Shown piece after piece: positions 9,975 to 18,112 of a stretch of DNA of 64,000 nt. The first letter of the stretch is position 1. Every line of letters starts with the position of its first letter. The DNA lies in contig NZ_JACC01000009.1 of the NCBI RefSeq assembly GCF_000520955.1, positions 112,431-176,430 of the forward strand, written 5' to 3'. The stretch is from Aquimarina pacifica. GTDB taxonomy: Bacteria; Bacteroidota; Bacteroidia; Flavobacteriales; Flavobacteriaceae. Under the pieces are notes generated by a model. It saw only the letters and a program-made list of their open reading frames with translations, searched no databases and was not told the DNA's origin. The translations under genes were made by a program, and so were the position numbers.

Positions 9975-11141
9975 TTACTTTAAAATTTTAACTTTTTGTC
10001 CATCTTTTACACTTCTAGCACCTTCACTAATGATGGCATCTCCATTTTGGATTCCTTGGGTGATCTCTATCAAATCTCCCTGTGTTTTTCCTGTGGTAAT
10101 AATTACCCTTTTGGCTTGTGCTATATTTTCAGCATTTTTGTTTGATGTTACATACATATACTGATCTCCTTCGGCATTTTCAGAAATAATACTTTGTGGT
10201 AAAAGGATTGCTTTTTCACTAGTATAGTCGTTGATTTTCACCTTAGCTGTTAGATTTGGTTTTACAGTCCCGCCATTTGATGGTACCGCAATTTCTACTA
10301 TAAAAGAACGGTTATTAGGATTAATGTAATTACCTACTTGTCTAATTTTTGCTTTGCTGCTTTTTCCTAAAACCGGGAAGAATACTTCTACATCTTTACC
10401 TGTAGTGATGTTAGGGAGATATCTTTCTGGCACTTCAGTTTGTATATACATATTATCAAGATTGATAATTCGAATCAATGGAGTTTGCCCCGGAGCCACT
10501 ACGGTTCCTTGTTCAGAAATAATATCATCAACGATTCCCGAAAAAGGAGCATTAATTGTAGTTTTAGCTAATTGACGTTTGATTTGGTCTACAGCATTTT
10601 TTTGTGCTTCGTAATTTGTTTTTGCCTCGAGAAATTGAATTTCTGAACCAATTTTTTGATCCCAAAGTCTTTTCTGACGATCAAAAGTAGTTTTGGCTAA
10701 TTGTGCCTGAACTTCTATCTGAGATAATTGTTGGCTAAGTCCACCATCATCAATTCTGGCAAGTAGTTGGCCCCTTGATACTTTCTGTCCTTCTTTAACA
10801 TAAACAGTAGTCAGGATACCACTCATTTCTGGATAGAGTACAATATTTTTTTTGGTTTCTACATTTCCTTGCAATTCTAGATAATGATTAAATAGGGTGT
10901 CTTTTGCTGTAATAGTAGTTACCAAAGGAAGTTTTTGCACAGAATCAAGAGAAGCAATAGCTGCATCTAATTGTTGCAATTGATCAGCAACGGCTTGTTG
11001 TTGTGCAACGATTTCTGTTCTTTTGGTTCGTAATGCTGTAAGATTGCCTTCTTCTATGATCTTATCAATAGATGCTGCGTCTTTTTGTCCACATGATACA
11101 ATGAGTATAGCTATGGATACTATGGCTAATATCTTTTTCAT
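9975..11141 (-). CDS. RND efflux periplasmic adaptor (membrane fusion) lipoprotein
   Basis: A 388-residue HlyD/AcrA-type adaptor bridging the RND pump and the outer-membrane channel. The signal ends in a lipobox (IAILIVSCGQ, Cys at about 17). Residues 30-70 are an Ala/Gln-rich helix; a lipoyl half-motif (LYPEMSGILTTVYVKEGQKVSRGQLLARID) lies at about 102-132, then a coiled-coil hairpin (AQLAKTTFDRQKRLW), the second lipoyl half (TTINAPFSGIVDDIISEQGTVVAPGQ), and a beta-barrel plus membrane-proximal domain ending VKDGQKVKILK. It is the third gene of the operon, 8 bases after the outer-membrane factor stop. The family assignment is firm. Confidence 0.95.
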   Translation of the reverse strand: MKKILAIVSIAILIVSCGQKDAASIDKIIEEGNLTALRTKRTEIVAQQQAVADQLQQLDAAIASLDSVQKLPLVTTITAKDTLFNHYLELQGNVETKKNIVLYPEMSGILTTVYVKEGQKVSRGQLLARIDDGGLSQQLSQIEVQAQLAKTTFDRQKRLWDQKIGSEIQFLEAKTNYEAQKNAVDQIKRQLAKTTINAPFSGIVDDIISEQGTVVAPGQTPLIRIINLDNMYIQTEVPERYLPNITTGKDVEVFFPVLGKSSKAKIRQVGNYINPNNRSFIVEIAVPSNGGTVKPNLTAKVKINDYTSEKAILLPQSIISENAEGDQYMYVTSNKNAENIAQAKRVIITTGKTQGDLIEITQGIQNGDAIISEGARSVKDGQKVKILK

Positions 11142-11149
11142 AATTAGGA

Positions 11150-12511
11150 TTACTTAGTATTGGGTGTGTTTAAAATCGTTTCTAGTTCGGCTTTTTTGTT
11201 GATTATATTTAACATTGCATTCAACATTTCATCTTGAGAAGAATATAGTTGCAATTGTGCTTGTCTTAGTTCAAAGCTACTACCAAGCCCTTCTGAATAT
11301 TTAATCTGATTCTTTTTTTCGATACGTTCGGCGAGTCCGAGGTTTTGTTTAGCGGTATCATAACTTTCTATAGAAAATTTAAAATCACTAATGGCAGTAT
11401 CATATCTAAGTTGAATCTCCTGTTGTGTTCTTAAAAAGTCGGTTTTTGCCTGCTTGTCTGCAATTTTTGCTTGTTGCGTACGAGCACTTCTGCGCAACGA
11501 ACTGAAAATTGGGATATTTAAGCTTGCACCCAAAATTGAAGATTGAAACCAAGGAGTTTCGCTCTCTAAGAATACAAAATCATTATCAAAGGCCGTTGTA
11601 CCATAATTTACAAAAGCTGATAAAGAGGGTAAAGCTCTACTTTTCTCGAGCTTTAATTCTAATCGGGTTTGTTCGGTAAATAATTCTGCTAATCGATAAT
11701 CTATGTTATTCTCGATTGCAAATGGTTTGTCAACGATAGATTTCTCCATTTTTTTCATTGATAAACTTTCTAAAGTATCAGAAAGAACGGTATTAGAATT
11801 GATATCAACACCTAATGAAAGATTAAACATTTGCATTGCTATTTTTTCTAGACGTTCTGTATTGCTTAGTTGATTCTGTATCTGTAACAGGGTGATCTGA
11901 AGTTGTTCGACATCTTCTTCTTCTGCAAGTCCGTTTTCAAAAATAGTCTTGGTTTCTTGGTAATTTTTGTCAAGAGCAGCAATATTGTTTTTAAGAATTT
12001 TTACGCTTTCTTGAGCGACTAGCACATTTCCGTAAGCATTAATTACACCTTTGCGAACTTCTAATTGTGTCTTTTCTGCTACATCATCAGTATATTGAGA
12101 ATAACTCTTTGCAGCTTCTATACCTACTAGGTAAGATCCATCAAAAATAAGTTGTGACAAGGTTGCGGTTGCAGAAAGTTGTTGTTTGACTCCGAAAATA
12201 ACAGGAGAAAATGTTCCTTCTTCCCCACCAAAAAACTCACTCGGAATTAATGTTACAGGTTGTTTTAGTTGATTTTGATAATCAACGGATCCATTAATTT
12301 GCGGTAGACCGTCTGCTGTCGCTTCCCACTTTCTTTTGAGGGCCTTGGCAACATCACGCCTGGCATTGATGGATTGATAACTATTTTCTAAGGCGAATTC
12401 AACAGCTTCTTCTAGGGTGAATGAATATTGCGATGACACAGGTGTGTCTTGCCCATATGCAGACAATATAAATACGCTGTAGAAACACAATGACCAAAAG
12501 TAATTTTTCAT
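11150..12511 (-). CDS. TolC-family outer-membrane efflux channel
   Basis: A 453-residue outer-membrane factor that forms the exit duct of the pump. It has an N-terminal signal peptide ending around residue 20 (ILSAYGQD) and two outer-membrane-efflux repeats with long coiled coils: FTLEEAVEFALENSYQSINARRDV opens the first, and LASLSAFVNYG-like beta strands and ILGASLNIPIFSSLRRSARTQQAKI mark the second. The length is typical. It is translated 5 bases downstream of tetR and 8 bases upstream of the adaptor, so all four genes are probably one transcript. Confidence 0.94.
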   Translation of the reverse strand: MKNYFWSLCFYSVFILSAYGQDTPVSSQYSFTLEEAVEFALENSYQSINARRDVAKALKRKWEATADGLPQINGSVDYQNQLKQPVTLIPSEFFGGEEGTFSPVIFGVKQQLSATATLSQLIFDGSYLVGIEAAKSYSQYTDDVAEKTQLEVRKGVINAYGNVLVAQESVKILKNNIAALDKNYQETKTIFENGLAEEEDVEQLQITLLQIQNQLSNTERLEKIAMQMFNLSLGVDINSNTVLSDTLESLSMKKMEKSIVDKPFAIENNIDYRLAELFTEQTRLELKLEKSRALPSLSAFVNYGTTAFDNDFVFLESETPWFQSSILGASLNIPIFSSLRRSARTQQAKIADKQAKTDFLRTQQEIQLRYDTAISDFKFSIESYDTAKQNLGLAERIEKKNQIKYSEGLGSSFELRQAQLQLYSSQDEMLNAMLNIINKKAELETILNTPNTK

Positions 12512-12516
12512 ATGGT

Positions 12517-13113
12517 TTACTGGTTTATTAATTTGTTTAAAATATGAAGTCCTTTTTCTGTGGCAATACCTCTTACATGATACTCAAGGTAATCAGCCAT
12601 TAATTTTGACATAGGATAGCGTTGTACAGGAAACATATCCTGATCTTTAATACCCATCATTCCTATAAAATAAAGTCTCGATGTAATTTCGACGTCAATT
12701 CCTGTTCTAAAAACTCCTTTTTCAATACCCCTTTGCAGGTTTTCGATGACACACTCTTGCATAACCTCGAATTGTTTTTTCTTGAGTATATCATGTATTT
12801 TGGGGTAATATTTCTGGAGTTGATATTGAGGGGATGTTTTTTCGTCTTTAAGATGTTCTATTAGAAAAGCCTTAATTGCATATAATTCTTCTATGGGTTC
12901 TTTCTTTTCTTCTAAAATAGTGTCTATACCGTCACAGATCGTACAGAATAGATAATCGGTTGTAGCTTCTACAAGTTTGGTTTTGTTCTGAAAATGAGCA
13001 TAGATTGTTTTTTTGGAAATACCCATTTCTGAAGCAAGATCATCCATAGTTACGCTCTTAAACCCTAGGTTTAGAAACAATTCGTTTGCTCTTTCAATTA
13101 TTTTCTCTTTCAT
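12517..13113 (-). CDS. TetR/AcrR-family transcriptional regulator of the efflux operon
   Basis: A 198-residue one-component repressor. Residues 1-47 form the TetR N-terminal DNA-binding domain with helix-turn-helix (ERANELFLNLGFKSVTMDDLASEMGISKKTIYAHFQNKTKLV). The remaining two-thirds are a helical ligand-binding and dimer domain that is not recognisable at residue level. It is the first gene of the operon it presumably controls, a common Bacteroidota layout (tetR-tolC-adaptor-RND), so an inducer would raise both regulator and pump. An inverted repeat overlapping its promoter supports autoregulation. Confidence 0.93.
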   Translation of the reverse strand: MKEKIIERANELFLNLGFKSVTMDDLASEMGISKKTIYAHFQNKTKLVEATTDYLFCTICDGIDTILEEKKEPIEELYAIKAFLIEHLKDEKTSPQYQLQKYYPKIHDILKKKQFEVMQECVIENLQRGIEKGVFRTGIDVEITSRLYFIGMMGIKDQDMFPVQRYPMSKLMADYLEYHVRGIATEKGLHILNKLINQ

Positions 13114-13135
13114 TAAAGGGGTTCTAAATATGGGT

Positions 13136-13177
13136 CAAATGTACACAAGGAAACTTTAAAAACAATAAAAGTTTCCT
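13136..13177 (-). promoter_or_regulatory. Promoter of the efflux operon with overlapping TetR operator candidate
   Basis: On the minus strand a -7 box TACATTTG (13136-13143) and a -33 TTG (13163-13165) are separated by exactly 19 bases, matching the Bacteroidota primary-sigma consensus. A 10-base perfect inverted repeat (aggaaacttt at 13148-13157, complement at 13168-13177, 10-base spacer) covers the spacer and the -33 box. A repressor bound there would block polymerase. Calling it the TetR operator is inference from position and symmetry. Confidence 0.7.
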
Positions 13178-13218
13178 AGGTTTCACAGTTTTTTAACACC
13201 CTTGATATTTTATTAATT

Positions 13219-13245
13219 TTGTGGTAACAATAAAAGGTATATTTG
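13219..13245 (+). promoter_or_regulatory. Candidate promoter of the polyprenyl synthase gene
   Basis: TATATTTG at 13238-13245 matches the TAnnTTTG -7 box; a TTG at 13219-13221 lies 16 bases upstream, slightly short of the usual 17-20. The start codon is 40 bases downstream of the -7 box. Confidence 0.5.
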
Positions 13246-13285
13246 TTTCAGGAATTTTTATTTTACTTTAGCAAAAAAAAGTAGC

Positions 13286-14260
13286 GTGCACACAATTTCT
13301 GAGTATCAACAGTATTTTTTAGAATACTTATCCAAAAAAACAAATACCAAAGAGCCTAAAAACTTATATGAACCTATTTCTTATATTCTCAAGCTAGGAG
13401 GTAAGCGATTACGCCCTGTATTGGTATTGATGACTTCCGAAATTTTTGACGTATCCTATAAAAAGGCGTTGGATGCAGCACTTGCTGTAGAAACATTTCA
13501 TAATTTTTCTCTTATACATGACGACATTATGGATGATGCTCCTCTACGAAGAGGTAAAGAAACTGTTCATGAAAAGTGGGATATCAATACAGGAATTCTT
13601 TCTGGTGATGCAATGCTGATTAATGCATATCAGTTGTTTGAAAATTATGAAGGTGCAACGTTTAAAGAGTTGGCAAAACTATTTACAAAAACGGCTATAG
13701 AGGTTTGTGAAGGGCAGCAATATGATATTGACTTTGAGACTCGAGATGATGTTACGATTCCTGAGTACATAAAAATGATTGAATATAAAACCGCAGTTTT
13801 GGTGGGTGCGGCTATGAAAATGGGTGCCATTGTTGCGGGAGCTTCAGAAAGTAGCGCTTCTTCAATCTATGATTTCGGAAGATTACTAGGGCTTGCATTT
13901 CAGCTTCAGGATGATTATCTAGATGCTTTTGGGGATCCAGCGACTTTTGGAAAACAAGTAGGGGGTGATATTATCGAAAATAAAAAAACGATTTTATACC
14001 TTAAAGCATTAGAGTTTGCTACTAAAAATGAGCAAAAACAATTACAAGGATTATTTTCTCTTACTCCAGATGACCCAACAGAAAAAATACAGATGGTAAC
14101 CTCGCTTTTTGAATCAACAGGAGCCAAAGAAAAGGCTCGATTAGAAATAGAGGACTACACCCAAAAGGCTTTTTCCTTGTTAGATAATATGTCTATTACA
14201 GAGGATAAGAAAGAAATACTGCGGCTTTTTGGTGAAAAACTAATGAATCGAAGTGTCTAA
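13286..14260 (+). CDS. Polyprenyl (geranylgeranyl-type) diphosphate synthase
   Basis: A 324-residue trans-prenyltransferase condensing isopentenyl diphosphate onto an allylic diphosphate. The first aspartate-rich motif DDIMDDAPLRRG (near residue 87) and the second, DDYLDAFGD (near residue 210), are intact, as are GGKRLRPVLV and the basic KT substrate-binding residue (EYKTAVLVGAAMKMGA). Product chain length cannot be fixed from sequence: the residues before the first motif (ETFHNFSLIHDD) suggest a C15-C20 product rather than the long-chain quinone tail. The start is GTG at 13286; the next in-frame ATGs lie inside the conserved fold. Its 3' end overlaps the next gene by 8 bases. The mevalonate-pathway genes at 26.6-28.9 kb would supply its substrate. 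Confidence 0.92.
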   Translation: MHTISEYQQYFLEYLSKKTNTKEPKNLYEPISYILKLGGKRLRPVLVLMTSEIFDVSYKKALDAALAVETFHNFSLIHDDIMDDAPLRRGKETVHEKWDINTGILSGDAMLINAYQLFENYEGATFKELAKLFTKTAIEVCEGQQYDIDFETRDDVTIPEYIKMIEYKTAVLVGAAMKMGAIVAGASESSASSIYDFGRLLGLAFQLQDDYLDAFGDPATFGKQVGGDIIENKKTILYLKALEFATKNEQKQLQGLFSLTPDDPTEKIQMVTSLFESTGAKEKARLEIEDYTQKAFSLLDNMSITEDKKEILRLFGEKLMNRSV

Positions 14261-14612
14261 AAATTATAATTTATTATCTACAAAACAGTGGTTAGAAGAG
14301 GTTTCTGGGTCAGAATTATATCCTCAATTTCTAATGCAATTACAAAAAGATATTAACCGTGCTGGGATTGATTATGTTTTAGAAAGTAAAGAACCTTGGG
14401 AAGTCTTTGTCGAGTTAGAGAATTTGATCTCCAATAAATTACAGGATTCAGGGGGTTTTCATGAGTATGTAAACTTATTATATGCAGTTGACGTTTCTGA
14501 AACTAAAATAAGAAATCTCGACTCAGAGGATAGTTTTGATATTTCAAAGTATGCCACGTATTTAATTTTAAAAAGGGAATGGCAAAAAGTTGGGTTTCGA
14601 AATTCTTATTGA
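14253..14612 (+). CDS. Conserved hypothetical protein translationally coupled to polyprenyl synthase
   Basis: A 119-residue, soluble, mostly helical protein (STKQWLEEVSGSELYPQFLMQLQKDINRAG). No signal peptide, membrane segment or catalytic motif was seen. It starts at a GTG that overlaps the end of the synthase gene by 8 bases, so the two are surely cotranscribed and probably translationally coupled. The many aromatic and acidic residues and the compact size suggest a small accessory protein. Function is unknown to me. Confidence 0.8.
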   Translation: MSKNYNLLSTKQWLEEVSGSELYPQFLMQLQKDINRAGIDYVLESKEPWEVFVELENLISNKLQDSGGFHEYVNLLYAVDVSETKIRNLDSEDSFDISKYATYLILKREWQKVGFRNSY

Positions 14613-14692
14613 TATGAATTTTACAATTATAAAGTAATTTTTTGATGCCGACATCAGAATATGGTTTGTCAAAATCAATGAACGCAATTTCA

Positions 14693-14735
14693 CTGAAAAT
14701 GGGGGTTTATATAGTTTCTTCTTAAAGTACTTTTG
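14693..14735 (+). promoter_or_regulatory. Upstream element and -7 box of lipoprotein paralog 1
   Basis: The block 'ctgaaaatgggggt' (14693-14706) is followed 21 bases later by a -7 box TACTTTTG (14728-14735). The second paralog has the same arrangement with the same spacing. No TTG -33 box is present, so the G-run block may be an activator site replacing it. The sequence between (ttcttctta) is also partly shared. Confidence 0.6.
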
Positions 14736-14783
14736 GGCTTACTATATTGCATTCATTATTAACCATAAATCATTTTATTTGTT

Positions 14784-16079
14784 ATGACTTCAATCAACAA
14801 AATGGCGTTGCTATTGTTCGCTGCTATGTTCATGTTTTTTATTTCTTGTGAGAAAGAAGAATTTGAGAGCATATCTCTCAACGAAAATCAATCAAATACC
14901 GATTTTACTCCAATGTCTTTTGGCGAGTTAAAGGGTAAATCAAGAACGGCAAGTTTAGAAGCAAAATCAATATCCGATACCGTTATTACTTGGGCTAGTG
15001 AAGATGGTTTTTACTTTGAACAATTAGGGAATTATATATACGAAAATCCGGATTCGGGAGATGATGTTGAGCAATATACAGTTTGGCTTGAGGATACTAA
15101 CTTTATGTATGCCATAAAGACATCAACAGGTGAGTACTATGCCCTGCCAAAATGGGATCAAAATAATTTGAGGTTTTCATACCTGTATAGTTTTGATGAG
15201 GGCATTTGGTTGCCGAATAAAGAAGTAAGATACTCCAGACAAGAATCTGACGATGATTTTTTAATCAATTTTAAATATATTACCAATAGGTATGTTTCTA
15301 TTGATTGGGATAGAGACGCATTCTTGGGCTATACATATGATATTTTTTTGAATGGAGAAAAAATTAAGGAAAATCTAACCGATTCGCGAGCACTTTACCT
15401 TTTTAGATCACTTAATGAAGATACATATTATGAAGCCAAAGTTGTTGCTAAAACAGAAGGGGCTATCGTAAAGATCAATTATTTTTCATTTACAACAAGA
15501 AAAACCATTGAGATTTCTGATTTTGATCTTGAGATTATCGATATTGCAACAGATGCAATTACCTTGTCATGGTCGGTTCCAGAAGTAACCAATTCATCGG
15601 CAGAGATAGAGTATCGTGTCGTTGTTGGGGGAGAACAAACTTTTACGACGAATACAACGATACAAATTACAAATATTCAAGTAACCTCCTTAGATATTCA
15701 TGTGCTTGTAGAAGCAATAGTAATAGATGAAACGTATACTGTGCGTAATGCCGTGCATAATGATTTTAGATTAGCAGGTCAGCCTATAGAGGATAATAGC
15801 GTAACCTTCAATGCGCGTCAGGCATCTATTGGAGAACATCTCGTTCAATGGAATGAACCTGTATCACCAGATGGACAAGATTTTATATACGCTGTTTATA
15901 TTGATGATGGTAACGATACAGAATTTGTAACAGAACTTCCTGGTACAGTGACTTCAATTGATATGTCAAATTACATAGGTGCATACTTCGGTTTAATTTA
16001 TGAAGTATACATACAGGCGATTTTTGCAAACGGAACTTCAGCGACTTCACGCGTTTATATGATCATGGAAGATTTCTAG
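14784..16079 (+). CDS. Lipoprotein with fibronectin-III-like domains, paralog 1
   Basis: A 431-residue lipoprotein of unknown role. The lipobox FISCEKEEF puts the lipidated Cys at about residue 22, followed by acidic residues compatible with surface export. Residues 60-150 form a shared N-terminal domain (SDTVITWASEDGFYFEQLGNYIYENPDSGDDVEQYTVWLEDTNFMYA) that is repeated in the next gene. After that come FN3-like beta sandwiches (ISDFDLEIIDIATDAITLSWSVPEVTN; SIGEHLVQWNEPVSPDGQDFIYAVYIDD). No catalytic motif is visible. It is a tandem paralog of 16261-17424, with similar length, order and upstream element. A binding or surface-scaffold role is inference only. Confidence 0.85.
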   Translation: MTSINKMALLLFAAMFMFFISCEKEEFESISLNENQSNTDFTPMSFGELKGKSRTASLEAKSISDTVITWASEDGFYFEQLGNYIYENPDSGDDVEQYTVWLEDTNFMYAIKTSTGEYYALPKWDQNNLRFSYLYSFDEGIWLPNKEVRYSRQESDDDFLINFKYITNRYVSIDWDRDAFLGYTYDIFLNGEKIKENLTDSRALYLFRSLNEDTYYEAKVVAKTEGAIVKINYFSFTTRKTIEISDFDLEIIDIATDAITLSWSVPEVTNSSAEIEYRVVVGGEQTFTTNTTIQITNIQVTSLDIHVLVEAIVIDETYTVRNAVHNDFRLAGQPIEDNSVTFNARQASIGEHLVQWNEPVSPDGQDFIYAVYIDDGNDTEFVTELPGTVTSIDMSNYIGAYFGLIYEVYIQAIFANGTSATSRVYMIMEDF

Positions 16080-16154
16080 CAAATTTAAACTATAACTGGC
16101 ATTAGAGGTTTTTTGAAATTGTCATAATTTTAAATAGAGGATAAGGTGTCTTAC

Positions 16155-16221
16155 CTGAAAACGGGGTATGACTTTTCACTGAAAAAGGGGGTATCAGATG
16201 GTTCTTCTTAGGGTACTTTTG
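16155..16221 (+). promoter_or_regulatory. Upstream element with two direct repeats and -7 box of lipoprotein paralog 2
   Basis: Two copies of a ctgaaaa(c/a)GGGG-type block start at 16155 and 16179, 24 bases apart. The second, ending in GGGGGT at 16192, is 21 bases upstream of TACTTTTG (16214-16221), exactly as in paralog 1. The direct-repeat layout looks like a dimeric activator site; the protein that binds it is not known. Confidence 0.6.
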
Positions 16222-16260
16222 CTTGTTATATAATAAGTTATTAACCATATATTTAAAATT

Positions 16261-17424
16261 ATGACAGTCACATTAAAAAAGATGGCATTGCTATCTCTTA
16301 CTCTAGTACTTTTTATTACTTCTTGTGAGAAAGAAGGGTTTGAAAATGAAACCTTTACAGAGTCTGCTACCACACCAACACCAGACTCGTTTGAAGAACT
16401 AAAAAATCAACGATTTACTAATTCAGAATTTATAGAGTCAAAATCAGCTTCGGATACTATAATCACCTGGGCTGCTGAGGATGGTTATTATTTTGAAAGA
16501 GTAGGTGATACTGTTTATGGGAATCCTGATACCGGAGAAGCAGAAAAATTCTCGATTTGGAGTGAGGATACAAACTTTTTGTTTGTTACAAGTGCCGGGG
16601 CATATATAGCATTGCCTAAATGGGATATCGATGTTTTAAGAAGTTCTTGGGTATACAGTTTTGATGAAAGCGCATGGTCACAGGATAAGAAATTTAGATA
16701 TACACGTCAAGATTCTGACGATGATTTTGTAATTGACACCAGAAATATTTCATCAAATCACATACAATTTAGATGGTATATTGGTGCTTGGACAAATTAT
16801 ACAGATTATAGATATGATCTTTTTGTAGATAACGAAAAAGTTGAAGAGAATTTGGCATACAGTAGTTATCAATATCATTCGATTTGGGGATTAGACGTGG
16901 ATACAGAGCATGATATTCGAGTAGTTGCCAAAAGTCAGGAGGCAGGTGCTGAATTACGTATTAAAGATTTTACAATTAGAACCGATAAAAGAGTAGAGGT
17001 CTCAGATTTTGAAGTAAGAGTAAGTAGTATAACTGAAAGCAGTGCCAAAATCTCTTGGACCATACCTACAGTAACGAATGCTCCCGAAAATAAAGTGGAT
17101 AAGTTTTTGGTTCAGGTATACATTACTGGAGCAAATAGTACAGCTGGGTATACAATTTATGATGACTCAGAAATAGTTCTTAATTTTAATACAAACAGTG
17201 CGGATGAAATTACGGGTTACGAGTCTCCAGAAACTACAGGGTATTATACATATACTCCTCCGTCAGTTGTAGGTACCTCTATCACCTTTGATAGTCCTGT
17301 GTCAAAGTCATTGCAAATAAGAGTACTTATAAAGCCAGTTATTAAAACAAGTGACCCAGATGAGTCTTATTTTACCTCTACCTTGGTAGGAGAATATTCG
17401 AGTTATTTTCAGTTATTGAATTAA
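16261..17424 (+). CDS. Lipoprotein with fibronectin-III-like domains, paralog 2
   Basis: A 387-residue lipoprotein. The lipobox is FITSCEKEGFEN with Cys at about residue 22. Its N-terminal region (SDTIITWAAEDGYYFERVGDTVYGNPDTGEAEKFSIWSEDTNFLF) closely follows paralog 1, as does the YTRQDSDDDFVID segment. The middle has an FN3-like sandwich (VSDFEVRVSSITESSAKISWTIPTVTN). The C-terminal 110 residues diverge and contain a longer loop-rich sandwich instead. The gene has its own upstream element, so the two paralogs are probably coregulated but separately transcribed. Function is unknown. Confidence 0.85.
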   Translation: MTVTLKKMALLSLTLVLFITSCEKEGFENETFTESATTPTPDSFEELKNQRFTNSEFIESKSASDTIITWAAEDGYYFERVGDTVYGNPDTGEAEKFSIWSEDTNFLFVTSAGAYIALPKWDIDVLRSSWVYSFDESAWSQDKKFRYTRQDSDDDFVIDTRNISSNHIQFRWYIGAWTNYTDYRYDLFVDNEKVEENLAYSSYQYHSIWGLDVDTEHDIRVVAKSQEAGAELRIKDFTIRTDKRVEVSDFEVRVSSITESSAKISWTIPTVTNAPENKVDKFLVQVYITGANSTAGYTIYDDSEIVLNFNTNSADEITGYESPETTGYYTYTPPSVVGTSITFDSPVSKSLQIRVLIKPVIKTSDPDESYFTSTLVGEYSSYFQLLN

Positions 17425-17449
17425 TATAATAATTAATAGAATATTGAGC

Positions 17450-17508
17450 ACGCTTTATAAGACAACCTGTTTTAAAGAAAAAGCAGAGGGTTTTATAAAG
17501 CGTTTTTA
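17450..17508 (+). terminator. Terminator candidate after lipoprotein paralog 2
   Basis: Arms 17450-17460 and 17493-17503 (acgctttataa and complement) pair perfectly over 11 bases around a 32-base loop and are followed by a T-rich tail. It starts 25 bases past the stop codon. Confidence 0.6.
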
Positions 17509-17603
17509 TTAAAGGTTTTAGAAGTAGTAAGACATATCAGTTATCCATTCATAAAGTATGAATCTATTTTAAGTAACTTTCAGATCATAAAATATGGTGT
17601 TAC

Positions 17604-17966
17604 TTATAAATTCGAAACACCACTATTTTTTGAGATTTTTACCGAAGAAAAATTAAAATCAGAAGATGCGCTAAAACTACTTCCTGTCTTAACATTCATA
17701 AATTTCCACTGATATCCTGTTTTGGTCTGAGTAATAGGAGATCGAGCAATAGCATTCATGGGCACTCCTAGATAATCGGCAATAATCGAGTTAATTTTTT
17801 TACTCAATTCGGGAGTATCAATTTCTTTTGTTCCTTTTGCTTGATGTGTTTTTTTAACATAATAAGGATTATTAGCAGGGTCATAATTAGATTGCACTGT
17901 TTCTTTGCTACCTGAGCATCCTACCAGTAAAATGCTAATACCTAATGTGTAGAGTTGTTTTTTCAT
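17604..17966 (-). CDS. Small hypothetical lipoprotein
   Basis: A 120-residue lipoprotein: signal sequence and lipobox SILLVGCSGS with Cys at about residue 17. The mature part has a KKTHQAKGTKEIDTPELSKKINSIIADYLGVP stretch, probably amphipathic helix, then a YQWKFMNVKTGSSFSASSDFNF beta segment. No family is recognised. It is a monocistronic minus-strand gene next to another small envelope protein gene. Confidence 0.72.
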   Translation of the reverse strand: MKKQLYTLGISILLVGCSGSKETVQSNYDPANNPYYVKKTHQAKGTKEIDTPELSKKINSIIADYLGVPMNAIARSPITQTKTGYQWKFMNVKTGSSFSASSDFNFSSVKISKNSGVSNL

Positions 17967-18112
17967 CGGGGACTTATTTTGTTGTTAGAACATAAATATA
18001 GTAAACCCGTAGTTTTTTTCTAGTAAATCAGTAATCAAAATATTATAAAACAGATGATTGCGCTGTTTTTGTCGACAAAAAGCATATAGGTAAATAATAT
18101 GATGTAGTAAAC

